A stretch of DNA of 64,000 nucleotides. Source: Prosopocoilus inquinatus. Its lineage: Eukaryota > Arthropoda > Insecta > Coleoptera > Lucanidae. How positions within the stretch are numbered: the first letter of the stretch is position 1; every line of letters starts with the position of its first letter. The notes under the pieces were generated by a model. It was not told the DNA's origin and made no database searches. It saw only the letters and a program-made list of their open reading frames with translations. A program made the position numbers and the translations under genes. Below, in pieces: positions 9,651 through 20,052 of this stretch. The stretch spans positions 46,345,001 to 46,409,000 of the forward strand of contig CM069876.1 of assembly GCA_036172665.1 (NCBI GenBank), given 5' to 3'.

Positions 9651-12600
9651 TCACTGTGATACAACATCCATGTCGTTCATCTTCTGGGCTTCCACGATGG
9701 GGGCCGTGACGAGCATCGCCTGCTTCTTAATTTCCGCGAACATGTTCCTGATGTTCGCGTGGGTATCCGAGTGTGCCAGGAAAGCGGACGCCACGTTCGA
9801 TGTTAAATGTTCGGCGGACACGTTTTCCTGGAATTTTGTTAGGCGATGTACAGGGTGATTCATAATAAGTGTTCGACCCATTGTGTGACAAGTACGAAAT
9901 AGAAAAGAATAAAATTATCTTTTGAATCCCGAGTGGAAATCATTCGAATAGCACTGACAACTATTGGAATGTGATGCGTAAGCGTTGAATCAGCCTGTAT
10001 AAAAAGCGCTCTCTACCTTATAAGGTGATGGCTTCCTTTTGTAAGTGCGTTCCTTCTTCGGTCGTTTCTTGTGGTTGTCAGAGGACGTCCCGCTGGTGTC
10101 GCCCTGCATTTCTCTGCTCGATGACAGTTTGTCCTTCATGAAGATCTGCCGCAAGGTGCTGTCATCTCCTTTCACCGGCACAGTCTCTATTGCGTCGTGT
10201 TTGCTTTTGCTGTCGCCCTTGGGCTTGATTAGTAACCACGATGGTTGCTCGTCTTTAAGAAAAAAAAAATAATTGTTTTAAATTAGAGCCGAAATATCTG
10301 TCCAGGGGATGCCCGGGGAGTTCACTGCAATCTGACTGGCAACTAATTTATTTATTAATAGTCAATAAATTAGAAGAGTTTCTAAACTTAAAGTTCTCAT
10401 CTATAAGAAAAAAAAAAAAAATGTTTTAAATAGTATCCGAAACAGCTGTCCAGGGGATGCTCGGGGAATGCACTGTAATCTGGCTTGCAACTAGTTTATT
10501 AATCGTGAATAATTTAGAAGACTTTTTAAACTTAAAGTCTTGTTTAAAATAATAAACAATTCAGTGGATGTTTGAATTTGTTTATAAAACGTCTAAGGAC
10601 TGTATACACATAAATTTATAGCAAATTTTTGAAAGCTGCTGATTGGGTTTAGTGATGAGAAAGATTTTTTTTTTAATTAGAAAAGAAAACGATTAGGTAT
10701 TCAATAATTATCCCAATAAACAGCGCGGTAAAATAAAAATTTCAATAAAAGTTTATTTTATCTTTGCTTTTATGGTTCAGTGTGAACTTCTGTTTTGCAA
10801 ACTGTTTGGCAAAATCGATGTAAGACGTCAAATGGATTCGTAGGAAAAATTAAAAAAAAAAAAGTTATATTTTAACACTTTAGAATAGGCAACCCATCAA
10901 TCCAGTCAGAATATAGCTTCAGGCTTTCATAATGTACCAAATACACGGAAGTAAGATGGGTTGCCTATCTTAAATTTTTCGAAACATTTAAAACTTTTTT
11001 AAATAATAGTTTGATTGGTCGCTAAAAATATTAAAGAATGAAAATAATTACGCGCTCATAAATATTCGAATGAAATAAACTAAACGGAACATGAGAAGAA
11101 AAAAAGAATAATAATAGCGGGTGATCAAAAATGAAGTAATTCTGAGTAAAGCCGCACAGTAAAAAAAATTGGCAGCACTGACATCAAGTTGCAGTGTAAT
11201 TTAATTTTAATTTTCATTAGAAATGTCAGCAGCACGTATACATTAAAATCTGATTTCGCTATTTTCGAATGTCAAACCAGGGTCGCCAACTGAACTGATA
11301 TGTCGTACACAGCGTGCAGGCCCGATTCGCCTAAAAATGTGTTCTAACAAAGCAAGCCGTGCAGTACGACAACTAGCGCCCTCTGAAGCTCATTAATTAG
11401 TGTGACCGTGGTTATGACACCGACGCTTATTTTGACAACTTAAGCACCAAGACCAATTGACCTTCCTCATCATAACCAAAAATGTCAAGATTACAGTAAT
11501 TTTGACACTTTTGACATTTTTAATTTGACGAAGCGAGCCGCTGGTAGCATATGACACATCAATTCAGCCGGCGATGAGAGATGGCACTGAATGCACGCAA
11601 TGTCTTTATCTGGCTCATAAAAAAGATTACGTACAAATTATTACATTAGCTGTCAGTTTGACAGCTGTCAAGTAAAGTCGCATTGACGCACGATAATAAC
11701 TTCATTACTTGAATGTAAAACGAGTTGTTAATGCAACCAACCAAGACATACAAACTTTTTTGTAGGTGCGAATTATTAAACAAACAACAGTTTGACAGCT
11801 GTCATTGGCGTACAAAAATAATAATTGGCTTACTTGAATGTAAAATGGGCTTGCTGTTAACGCAAAGTGCATTGAAACCGAGACATGCGAACGTTATTGT
11901 AGGAATTATTAAATGAAATGTCAGTTTGACAGCTGTCAAGTAAAATCGCATTGGCGCGCGCGAAAATAATTTTCTTAGTTGAAAGTAAAATGTGCCGTTA
12001 ATGCAGAGCGCATTAAACTAAGATATGCAAATAATATTAAAATGGATTGCCAGTTTGACAGCTGTCAAGTAGAGTCGCATTGACGTATAAAAGTAACTTG
12101 GCTACTTGAATGTAAAATGTGCTGTTAATACAAAGCGCATTAAACCAAGACACGCAAATATTGTTAAATGAATTATAAAAATGAATTGTCAGTTTGACAG
12201 CTGTCAAGTAGAGTCGCATTGGTGCACAAAAATAACTTGGCTTGCTTGAATGTAAAAGGTGCTGCTAACGCAAAGTGCATTAAACCTAGACAAATGCGAA
12301 CGTTATTCATTATTATGATTACTGTACGAATATTCAAACGAACTGTCAGTTTGACAGCTGTCAAGAAAAGGGTCGCACTGTCGTAAAAATGATTTTCACA
12401 CTTCAATATAAAATGTAGTGAAAGCGTATCGAAATGAAAACTGCACAGATTATTAAAAAATGTATGTATTGTCAATTTGACAGGTGTCAAATACATTCTT
12501 GCATCGACAAAACAGTAACTCTAATATTTAAATTTGAAAAATGAACTGCTTTAAAGACTTAATAACTTCGAGAAACAATAATATAAACACTTCATTATCT

Positions 12601-15433
12601 GTCAAATTAATTTTAGGTCAAAAAAATTGGCCGCAAGATGGCGTGCCTAAACTTTTGTGAAATTACCGTTCAGAAACCAATTTTAGATCATGCCGTATTA
12701 TTTCTTTAAAAAAGTTATTTTTTTAGATTCTTTCGCTTTCTTTATTATTTCATTGTAATTGTTTGATTTTTAATTTCAAAAACGTTTTTAAATTGAAGAA
12801 AATATATGAAATAACTGCCTCGTTTAAACAAAAAAAAAAAAAAAAACGAACTAAGGACATTTTTGGCCTTTACAAAGGACTGGCATTCAATAACTCTGAC
12901 ACTCGATTTTAGCAAACTAAAGTCTGTTTCCTTTTCTTTGTGTTTAGTTTTAAGAAGGTAGAAGTATTTATGTTCAGAAAGAAAATGTAGAATGAATTGA
13001 ATTTTTATATAAAATTAAAAGCAATATTCTGTAAACAACAAAGGTTCAAGGTTGGGAACAAAGTGAAAACAATCAAAAGAAAAACAGCATGCTTCAAGGA
13101 TCGGTTTCACAAAATATAACAATTATTTAATTAAGTATTATTTATTTCGTATTAAAATATTCCTAATTACATTGTTCCGTTTTACTTGCTGTGCAGAACC
13201 ATTGTTGAAAGCTACTACAGTTTGTGTGTAACAACAAAAATGCTCTTACCGTGTTATTTGTGTAAAGAGAAATTCTATTCTTCTGAGCAGTTCATTTCCT
13301 AGATCTTATAATAAAAACATCAGTATTCACAGCTAAATTAAAATATATGTAATAAAGTTAGTAGTTATAAAAACGTGTTCAGTATTGCTAAAAAAATTTT
13401 CTTTTCTTCTTTTTTCAGACAAATTGCATGATATAATCAACTTATTACATAAAAACAGTTTTTATTACTCACTTGTCATGTTTGTAATACTGGAGGGCAC
13501 TGAGGAACACTGTCCGTTCTGCAGCTCGGCCAACTGCTCGTTCACAACCTCCTGCAACTGGTTCATCTCGCATCGGATCTCCTTAATCTGGCGATCCCTC
13601 GCGGACAAGATCGCCACGTACTTCTCCTTCTCCATATTCAGCAACGTGACCTGGTGATTCAGCAGTTCCACCTGCTCATCAGCATCTGATTTTTGGGTCC
13701 TCAGCTCCTGTATGAGGGACCTGAGTTCCTGCGAGGCCGGCCCCTGGTGCATTTCAATCTGACTTTTCAGTCTTTTAACTTGCGACTGCAAGTTTTCCCT
13801 TTCTGCTTGCAAAGTCTCAATCATAGCGTTCGTGTTTTCCACCTGTATTGATTAATTGCATTTTGGAAAGAGTTTAATCTGTTTCTGCTTGGTTGTAAAA
13901 GGGGAGGGAAGGAGGGAAGGCAAAGTTGTTAAAAGAATATTTGATTTAAAATTCTATGATAAAGTCATGTTTAACATTGGCGCTAACTGGCCTAACTCAT
14001 TACGTATACTTTGTTCTTTGGTTCAAAGGGATTGGCACTTCTTTCATAAAAAAAAATACCAAAAATGCAGTTTGGCAAAGGACATGTTGATGTATTATTG
14101 ACTTTGAGGTGCCAGTTGTACTAAGGCGGTTCAAAGAGATGTTCAACTGAACCACGTCCAAAATAAATTGAAAATGATTTTAAGGATATATGGCAATTAA
14201 TGCATTCTTAAATAAAATTTGAAGTGATTTTGTTCATTTTAAAGCTGGTTCAGTTGAACGTCCCCTTGAACTCCCTTGGTACAACTGGCCCTGGAAGTTT
14301 TAGAACAAAGCTACAGATTCTGGACAACTTGTTCAACCTTTTCGCTTTCGAAGTCTTCCATTTGTTTCCTCAGGAATTTGACAGTCTCCCGTTCGGCCGT
14401 CAACATAATCTCCAGCTCCTCCTTTTCCGATTTCAAGCGAGTGCAGACCGTCTCCATTTGCTTGCAGGCGCTCTCGATTTTCGCGGAGCTCTCCTCCAAG
14501 TGCTTCTGCAGCTTCTCGGCTTCCGCGTAGTTAGGGCGGATGGTCTGGGAAGACTTCTCGCAAGTCACGGGCTTCACCACCTGCACCAATTTATCCAGGC
14601 CCTACGCAAACTCGCCTTAAGTTTAAAATCGACAGGCATGAAAAGCCTTACGTGAATATTTTCCTTGGAATGGCTACGAAGTTTCGTCGGTTTGAGGTCG
14701 GTGTTGGAGGCTTTCTTCGACGAGCTCATTTCCACGGGGGGGTTGTACAGCAGCTGGACTGTTGAGGCGACCTCGGGGGGAATGCGTTGCAGGGCGTGCT
14801 GCATGTCTTGCACCATTTGTAATATATTCGTGTCATCTGCGGTGGAGATGGAATGTGTTAGATTTGTGGCATTTGCCTCATCTTAAATGAGCGCGACTTA
14901 CTTGGTAGAGATTCCAAGAGTTTATTTTGCAGTTCTTTTGCCAAGAAATGCAGAGTGCGCAGTGGATCGAAATAGTGAAAGGAGGAGGCGTTTTCGTGAC
15001 TCGGCTTTCGCTTCAGCAACCTATCCCACGGTTCCCTGATACTGTTGTTAGTTCTGCTATTAGATCTCGACCTGTGTTGGCTGTGCTTGGCGTTGTGAGT
15101 TTTTACGGTCACCTCAACTAAAGCATTATTATCTGAGTATACCTCTTTGTGAATAACACTTGTCGCGGTCGGATCGCTTTTCAAATTGGCACTTCGAGGT
15201 GGCGCCGGTGCGTTCCTGTTATTCCTCAAGGCGACGTTATTTTGCTGTTGCATCGGGGGCACTAGTATAGTGGGGTTGTTCCTCGTCGCGGAGCGCTCAC
15301 GCTTATTCAAATACCCCGCCCTTTGAGGCTCGGCTTTTCCTGCGCCTCGACGTATTAGTCTATTCGCAAACGGTTCGTTGTGCAGCGAGTCCACGTGACT
15401 GCCGTTCATACAAGCATGTAATCGTTGAGACAT
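9651..15433 (-). CDS. Six-exon coiled-coil protein, possibly CCDC14-like centriolar-satellite protein
   Basis: Exons in transcript order: 15433-14902, 14836-14652, 14601-14338, 13842-13473, 10252-10017, 9827-9651. Splice sites are GT..AG and all phases join, giving 588 codons including TGA (587 residues). The ATG at 15433 has A at -3 and an in-frame TGA two codons upstream. Residues 1-150 are basic and disordered (Arg/Asn/Ser-rich). About 155-200 is a helical segment (LRTLHFLAKEL.. then DTNILQMVQDMQ.. RIPPEVAST). About 255-435 is coiled coil rich in Leu/Glu/Gln/Lys. About 490-530 is Lys-rich (KKRPKKERTYKRK). The tail is helical (SDTHANIRNMF). The L..EL - D..I - IP..V.ST pattern followed by coiled coil resembles vertebrate CCDC14, but this is pattern recall, not alignment, and another centrosomal coiled-coil protein is possible. 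The exon 3 donor (AAG|GTTGAA) is the weakest junction; CAA|GTTGTC three codons later would also keep frame. Introns 1-2 are short (65 and 50 bp). Introns 3-5 are longer, and introns 4 and 5 hold repeats. Confidence 0.8.
9851..9997. mobile_element. 147-bp TA-flanked MITE filling intron 5 of the coiled-coil gene
   Basis: The ends are CAGGGTGATTCA (9851) and TGAATCAGCCTG (to 9997), inverted with one mismatch and flanked by TA on both sides (9849-9850, 9998-9999). Intron 5 spans 9828-10016 (189 bp), so without the element and one TA it would be about 40 bp. The TA duplication suggests the Tc1/mariner group. The same CAGGGTG terminus recurs through the window. Confidence 0.7.
10253..11280. other. 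Intron 4 of the coiled-coil gene, 3' part, with a small direct repeat
   Basis: Two related ~170-bp stretches begin at about 10262 and 10400. They share GTCCAGGGGATGCYCGGGGA, a CTGCAATCTGACTGGCAACTA-type segment and a following TTTATT. At 10880-10975 GAATAGGCAACCCATC and GATGGGTTGCCTATCTT form an inverted pair about 70 bp apart. No exon is seen. Confidence 0.5.
11282..11578. mobile_element. MITE C, copy 1 (diverged), in intron 4
   Basis: Related over its length to 33000-33336 and, inverted, to 49931-50457. It carries AACTGAACTGATATGTCGTA at the left, AGCGCCCTCT.. GCTCATTAATTAG, GACACCGACGCTTATTTTGA, ACAGTAATTTTGACAC and CAATTCAGCCGGCGATG at the right. The termini are an imperfect inverted repeat. 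It has no coding capacity. Confidence 0.65.
11650..12500 (+). repeat. Seven-unit array (119-157 bp) built on TTGACAGCTGTCAA, in intron 4
   Basis: TTTGACAGCTGTCAA or a one-sided variant starts at 11657, 11791, 11935, 12054, 12193, 12350 and (variant TTTGACAGGTGTCAA) 12476. Between them are AGAGTCGCATTG, ACTTGGCTACTTGAATGTAAAA, and GCGCATTAAACCAAGACA-type words. The array lies inside intron 4 of the coiled-coil gene. The ORFs 11725-11916, 12037-12219 and 12173-12496 are translations of the array. Confidence 0.85.
12500..13470. other. Intron 4, 5' part, nothing recognised
   Basis: AT-rich unique sequence between the array and exon 4. It has a poly-A run at about 12829-12847. A GTAAGAG word on the minus strand near 13247 could be a donor, but I find no convincing extra exon. 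Confidence 0.35.
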
Positions 15434-15800
15434 TCTTCACGCATAATTTAAGGCTTTTTTTTTTCAGGCGGCGAGTGTAAATTCCTATTCGGGACGGTGT
15501 AAAAATCGTTCGAGGTTATGTCAGTTATTTTGTTGACATTTTCGTAGTGCGCGGACGACTGGATCGCGCATGCGCCCGATGAATCCGGGGCATGTCGTTC
15601 GGCCGCTTTATTTAAGGAACTGGAATTGGGGCGCATTCGCGCTTTATTTGTGTTATCTTACGTGAATTTTATTGTGCATCGCTTCTCTTCTATTTATAGT
15701 TTGATCCGGTTTAATGAAGATTGTCGGGGAGTCATCTCATGATACGATCTCATTTTGCGACTGAAGCGACGCCTGTGTTCGTCCGGATGATTCATCTGCC
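15434..15800 (-). promoter_or_regulatory. 5' region of the coiled-coil gene with NRF1-type site and a 62-codon upstream ORF
   Basis: A perfect palindromic GCGCATGCGC lies at 15566-15575 within TCGCGCATGCGCC, the NRF1 / insect Ewg consensus, about 135 bp upstream of the ATG. The region is GC-raised and lacks a TATA box, as is usual for housekeeping or centrosomal genes. A minus-strand ORF at 15636-15448 (starts MRPNSSSLNKAA, ends EKKKP) is out of frame with the main ATG. If transcription starts upstream of it, it would be an upstream ORF, otherwise it is chance. Confidence 0.5.
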
Positions 15801-16387
15801 ATCTGTAGTTTAGGAATTTAATTACGCAAACAATTTTATTAATCTTTTAAATTTCAAGAAATTATTATCGCTATTGTTATTAATTAGATGAACTCATTAG
15901 CAATGTGGAACGTATTCAAAAATACAATTCAAGTGTGAATGAAAAAAATCAAATTCAAACTGACCAATAACATTTGGAGGCGAACGCGTCGATTGCTCGG
16001 CAGTGGCCAGGGCATTGGCTCATTAAATTCGAATTAAAAACCTAAAAATTAGGGGTCGCCAATTCTCTTTTTACCGAATAACATAGAAATTCGGCAACTT
16101 TTGGAAAATACTGTTTAATTAAGTTGCCAAGCGTCATGCAACAAATTTTTTTTAAACAGATAAAACAGCGACATCCTACGATCGGTTTTTGACCTGACAT
16201 TGCCGTAGGACAAAGACGATTTGCAACATTTTTTTTTAATATTTTAATACTTTCATTATGCTTTGACAGCAAGTACGTCCAACTTGCATGGGATGACTTA
16301 TTACGTGGCAAACTGGCTTCGATGATCGTACGATGTCGCTATTTAAACTATTCGTTAAATTGTAAGACAATCATCCCCAATTATCTT
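15800..16387. other. Intergenic, no feature recognised
   Basis: AT-rich single-copy-looking DNA. The 89-codon minus-strand frame 16042-16311 has mixed composition but no splice or motif support. Confidence 0.3.
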
Positions 16388-16592
16388 CAATCGAAAACAA
16401 AAAAATAGCAAGCAGTTATAGTTTCTTATAATTTCTCTTTCTCTAAAACGGAACTGCTTAAATGCGATTTCGCAGGTGACAACTAAAAATTTTTAAAGCT
16501 TTGTAAGGTTTATGACATCGTATTTAAACAATACCCTTTTGGAGAAAGAAAAATTACAGGAAACTGTAATTGTATTTTTTTGTTTTCGACCG
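16388..16592. mobile_element. MITE A, full copy (205 bp)
   Basis: The left end is CAATCGAAAACAAAA, the right end TTTTGTTTTCGACCG followed by TA at 16593-16594. The internal ATTACAGGAAACTGTAAT core is near the right end and its weaker counterpart AGTTATAGTTTCTTATAAT near the left. It shares the middle words GCAGGTGACAACT and AAAGCTTT with other copies. Confidence 0.75.
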
Positions 16593-16831
16593 TACAATTG
16601 GTATAATGCAAATTCCTTCGATGATTTGTGTAAATAATGGTAAATACTTCGAGGCGTTTTAATAATCCTGTTTAAATAAATTATTTTGTTTAAATATTAA
16701 ATAAAAATGTAGTCAAGTAGGTCGTGAGTGTTGTGAACGTTGACAGGGAATTTGTTCATTGCACGCACGTCTCTTCTAAGTTCAGACGTCAAACTGTAAA
16801 ATCTAACCTCAAAATTTGTTTTTGATTATTC

Positions 16832-17188
16832 ATGGTGGTTAAAAGCAATTTTCAGTTAAAAATAATATTTTTTTTTGGCAAAATACTAAAAACGCCTCTT
16901 CCAATTGAAGAAAAGTCATTTATAATCGAAAGTTGCTTTCGTTCCGACCGTAAAATTATTTCTTCACTAAAAGTAAGTGCGTACGAAGTGATTCAAGACG
17001 TCCACGGCCTACTTGACACGTATTTTTTTATATTTTTAATTCAGACACTCGTTATTATTTACGTCATCGTAATCAGTGTTGCCAACAGTCGAGAAAAAAG
17101 TTATGACCGAAACGCATGTCGAAAATCACAAAAAAATCGTCAAATTCGAAACAAGTACGTTGCCAAAAGCTTGTCAAATAAAATTTAA
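16832..17188 (+). pseudogene. Possible remnant of a transposon-associated helix-turn-helix ORF
   Basis: A 118-codon frame starts MVVKSNFQLK. Residues about 22-42 (LPIEEKSFIIESCFRSDRK) resemble the start of the helix-turn-helix domain found in insect mariner/Tigger-type ORFs (E+.FI+E.YFRS.). The match ends after that and the remaining frame is Ile/Phe-rich, then Lys/Arg-rich, with no catalytic region. A GTAAGT word interrupts it near 16970. It is either a decayed fragment or a chance frame. I assign no active function. Confidence 0.3.
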
Positions 17189-17199
17189 TAAAACTTATA

Positions 17200-18050
17200 A
17201 AACGAGACATGTAAAAAAAAACTATGAATATAAAAAAAACAATGAATATGAAAAAAAGTGACATAAAAACAGTAAGCTGGGCCCTGAATTTGGTCTTACA
17301 CACTAAATTGAAACTTTTTACAGCATCGTCCAGATGAATTCAATTTGTAAGAATTGATGACAAGAACGCGCGTTAGAAATTTGACAATTGACAGAAATTA
17401 TAAAAATAATACCAACATAAAATATCTGACAATTGACAGAAATTAGAGAAACAATACCAACACAAAATATAATAACAAGAAAAAACTACTAAGAAATCAA
17501 GGTGCTTCGCTTCTGTTTAGCAATTTGAACGACGTTTACAAACAAAAAAAATGACTTCTACAATAAGTCACAAAATTCGCCAGTGCATAAATTTAGTGTA
17601 AAAGCACTACGTTGGCGACATTGCTGCGTTCAACAGAAGGTTCAATTAAATATGTTCACTTCCCAAAGGGCGCATGTTCTTTGATCTCCCATATGACCTT
17701 GAGAAAAGGCTACGTTCGAAAATTTATCACAGAACGACCGGTTTAGTAATTTTAATCGAAGACAGTCATTGTAGATTTAACAGACTTTAAATAAATACAA
17801 TTGCAAATAAATAAATTGCTATTGCAACAGATTCAAATTCGAAAGGCTTATGCGTTATGTTGTCTGTTAGTTTATTTATTTGATGACGCAAAGGTCAAAA
17901 CTTACGTCAAGTTGACGAACGATTTTTGCTTTCTGCATTCCTTTGAACGATCGTCTTTTGTTTGTAAAGCTTTTGACAAAACAGCGCAGATTCTTTTTAC
18001 TTTCGTATATACTTATTTTAATGCATTTTAAGTGTCTTTTATAATTAAGT
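17200..18050. other. Intergenic AT-rich stretch with a 45-bp direct duplication
   Basis: GACAATTGACAGAAATTA occurs at 17383 and 17428, each followed by ATACCAACA.AAAATAT. CAGTGTTGCCAACAG at 17074 is an isolated hAT-like terminus without a visible partner. The open frames here are AT-rich and unsupported. Confidence 0.4.
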
Positions 18051-18678
18051 CAGTGTTGCCAATCAATCCAATCCAAATGTACTATGACGCTCAACTTAAA
18101 TGATACTCTCGCACGCGAACAACACCCTTAAGAACATTCAGCGTAAGGGCTTCGAAAACTGTCAATTGGTATCATTTAAATTGAGCGTCTTAGTACATTC
18201 AAGTAGAATCTAGTTTATTTAATCGGATTCCAGCAAAATGTAATTTCCCTGTCATTTTTCGCTGGCTCGTATTCTCATCTTATAATTACGATTAAAGTCG
18301 TCTTTAACTAAAATTGTGATATTAAAATAAACAGGAAACGACGCAGGTTCATGTCACACGCGGCAACGTTCAGTCGTCACACTCTAACTCATTGTATTGG
18401 CATGAAGCTTTCTTCTTTGAATCAGAACTTTCAAGTTCAAGGTCAAGTTAATTATGAGATGAGACTTTTTGAAGAAATCCGTGCGTTTTTATAATAAATA
18501 CTTATAGCATTTTTTTAGTTTGTCAGTCGCGTTGTAAAAATTTCTCTACGATTTCCTCCAATCTAAACTGTGTTGACGGGAGGTTCTGGGGTACGGAGTC
18601 AGTTTCCACTATTCCAATTCAGTTCAATCTTAGAGTTCAATGGAGATGTACATACGTAGTGATGAGTTGGCAACACTG
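18051..18678. mobile_element. Candidate hAT-type non-autonomous element (628 bp)
   Basis: It starts CAGTGTTGCCAATC and ends GTTGGCAACACTG, an inverted pair. The flanking octamers AATTAAGT (18043-18050) and AGTTAAAT (18679-18686) agree at 6 of 8 positions, both differences being transitions, which fits an aged 8-bp target duplication. Internal sequence near 18260-18330 (TCTTATAATTACGATTAAAG and following) matches, inverted, the hAT copy at 21241-22152. Confidence 0.5.
18076..18199. mobile_element. 124-bp hairpin MITE nested in the 18051-18678 element
   Basis: The arms 18076-18106 and 18169-18199 are inverted copies of 31 bp (AATGTACTATGACGCTCAAC.. against its complement) with about two mismatches, separated by 62 bp. 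It can form a strong stem-loop. No clear target duplication. Confidence 0.6.
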
Positions 18679-19239
18679 AGTTAAATTATTATTAATCAGA
18701 CACACAGAACGAACGTAAACGTCATGTTTTCTTTGCGTTGATTTACCAGCACGTAATTCAATAAAAGTCAAAATTTGACACGTCAAAATTTATGAAATTT
18801 CCTACATTCAAAAGCTCTAAATTATTCGTTTCTATCAGATTTAGTACCTAGATTTTCTACCGAACTGGCAACACTGTACATAACATAAGCGACAGCTGAT
18901 AATTATGAATGAAGTTGGCCGCAAATGCATTTTTGATGAGATGGCGATAAGTGGAGTATTTAATTTGAAGAAACCAAGCGGGTCAGCTGATTTATTTAAA
19001 AATATAATTCCTTATATGTTTACAGGTGATAAAGAGAAGCAAATAAACAAAAGAAATAGTAGTATTATTTGTGATTAGATAAAACGTGTGCGGTGCTCTT
19101 TATTAACAGCGCAGATTTAACTGCGCTTCTAAAACAAAAATAAAAAACAAGTGAACCCCGTAATATATTTAATAATAGCTCAAAAATAAAACCGGGGGAA
19201 GCGGAGAGTTAAATTTAACGGCGCATCGTAAACGGAATG

Positions 19240-19480
19240 CATTTGTTCAATATGCGCGTTCAGTGAGCGTCGGAGCCTGGCTGTTGCTGCCGACGCCCAT
19301 CGCCGTCGGCGACTGACGTCACGTCTCCATGGCAACCACTATCCAAGAAGTGACGTCATGACCGGGCGCATTTAATGGTCCAGATTTAGCCTGGTTACCC
19401 CACATCCGGAGCCGTTATGGCTTTAGTTTACACCCTGCTGGATATTATCTCACAAAAGGATGCATGCAGACCAACTGTTT
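19240..19480. promoter_or_regulatory. GC island with two CRE sites flanking an RFX X-box
   Basis: TGACGTCA occurs at 19314-19321 and 19351-19358. Between them, GTCTCCATGGCAAC (19323-19336) matches the RFX X-box pattern (RYYNYY..RRNRAC). Three intact sites within 45 bp in a GC-rich non-repetitive island is a convincing enhancer or promoter candidate. It lies 3.9 kb upstream of the coiled-coil gene and may serve another gene. Confidence 0.55.
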
Positions 19481-19840
19481 TTTATTGTTTTTGTTGGTGG
19501 GGGCGGGTGGAAAGGGGGGCGATTCGAAGGGGCCTTTTATTTAAAAAAATAAATAAATAAATAAATAAAATAAAAGTAAATAGGCACCGCGAACATTTCG
19601 TCCATTAGATTTCGTTAACTTCCCCGCGCGGATATTTACGGGCCACATAAACCAAGAGAACCACTATCAATAAAATATATAAGATAAAGTAAATTGCCTC
19701 GCGTCGTAAAGCAAGCTTTAAAATTTCAAGATACATTAAGGGGCGCTTCGCCGTAATGGCTGACCGGTTGCCGTACATAAAGATTTTTATTTCGCTTATG
19801 ATGAAAGACATTAGGCACGTAAAAGTCAAAGGCGGCGGGG
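19480..19840. other. Unique stretch with (AAAT)n run, no gene
   Basis: A G-run near 19497-19520 and an (AAAT)n run at 19546-19570. The minus-strand frame 19605-19829 is 74 codons with hydrophobic segments but no other support. Confidence 0.3.
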
Positions 19841-19844
19841 TTTA

Positions 19845-19965
19845 CAGTCGAAAGCTGAATACAATAGACAATTACAGTTTCCTGTAATTTTTCTTTCACT
19901 AAAACGTAAGTAAGTGTTCAAGTAGGACTTCACAGGTGACGCTAAAAAAATTTATAAAATGCTTG
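19845..19965. mobile_element. MITE A, left half
   Basis: It starts at TA|CAGTCGAAAGC, then ACAATAGACAATTACAG, the core ATTACAGTTTCCTGTAAT, TTTCTTTCACTAAAACG and CACAGGTGACGCTAAAAAAA. The right half is missing. Confidence 0.7.
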
Positions 19966-20052
19966 TCTGAGCTTAGTTCAGCCGCAGGTCAACAAACCAT
20001 TAATAAACATAACCTAATAAAATAAATTTAAAAAAATGGGGTCTATTCTGTA

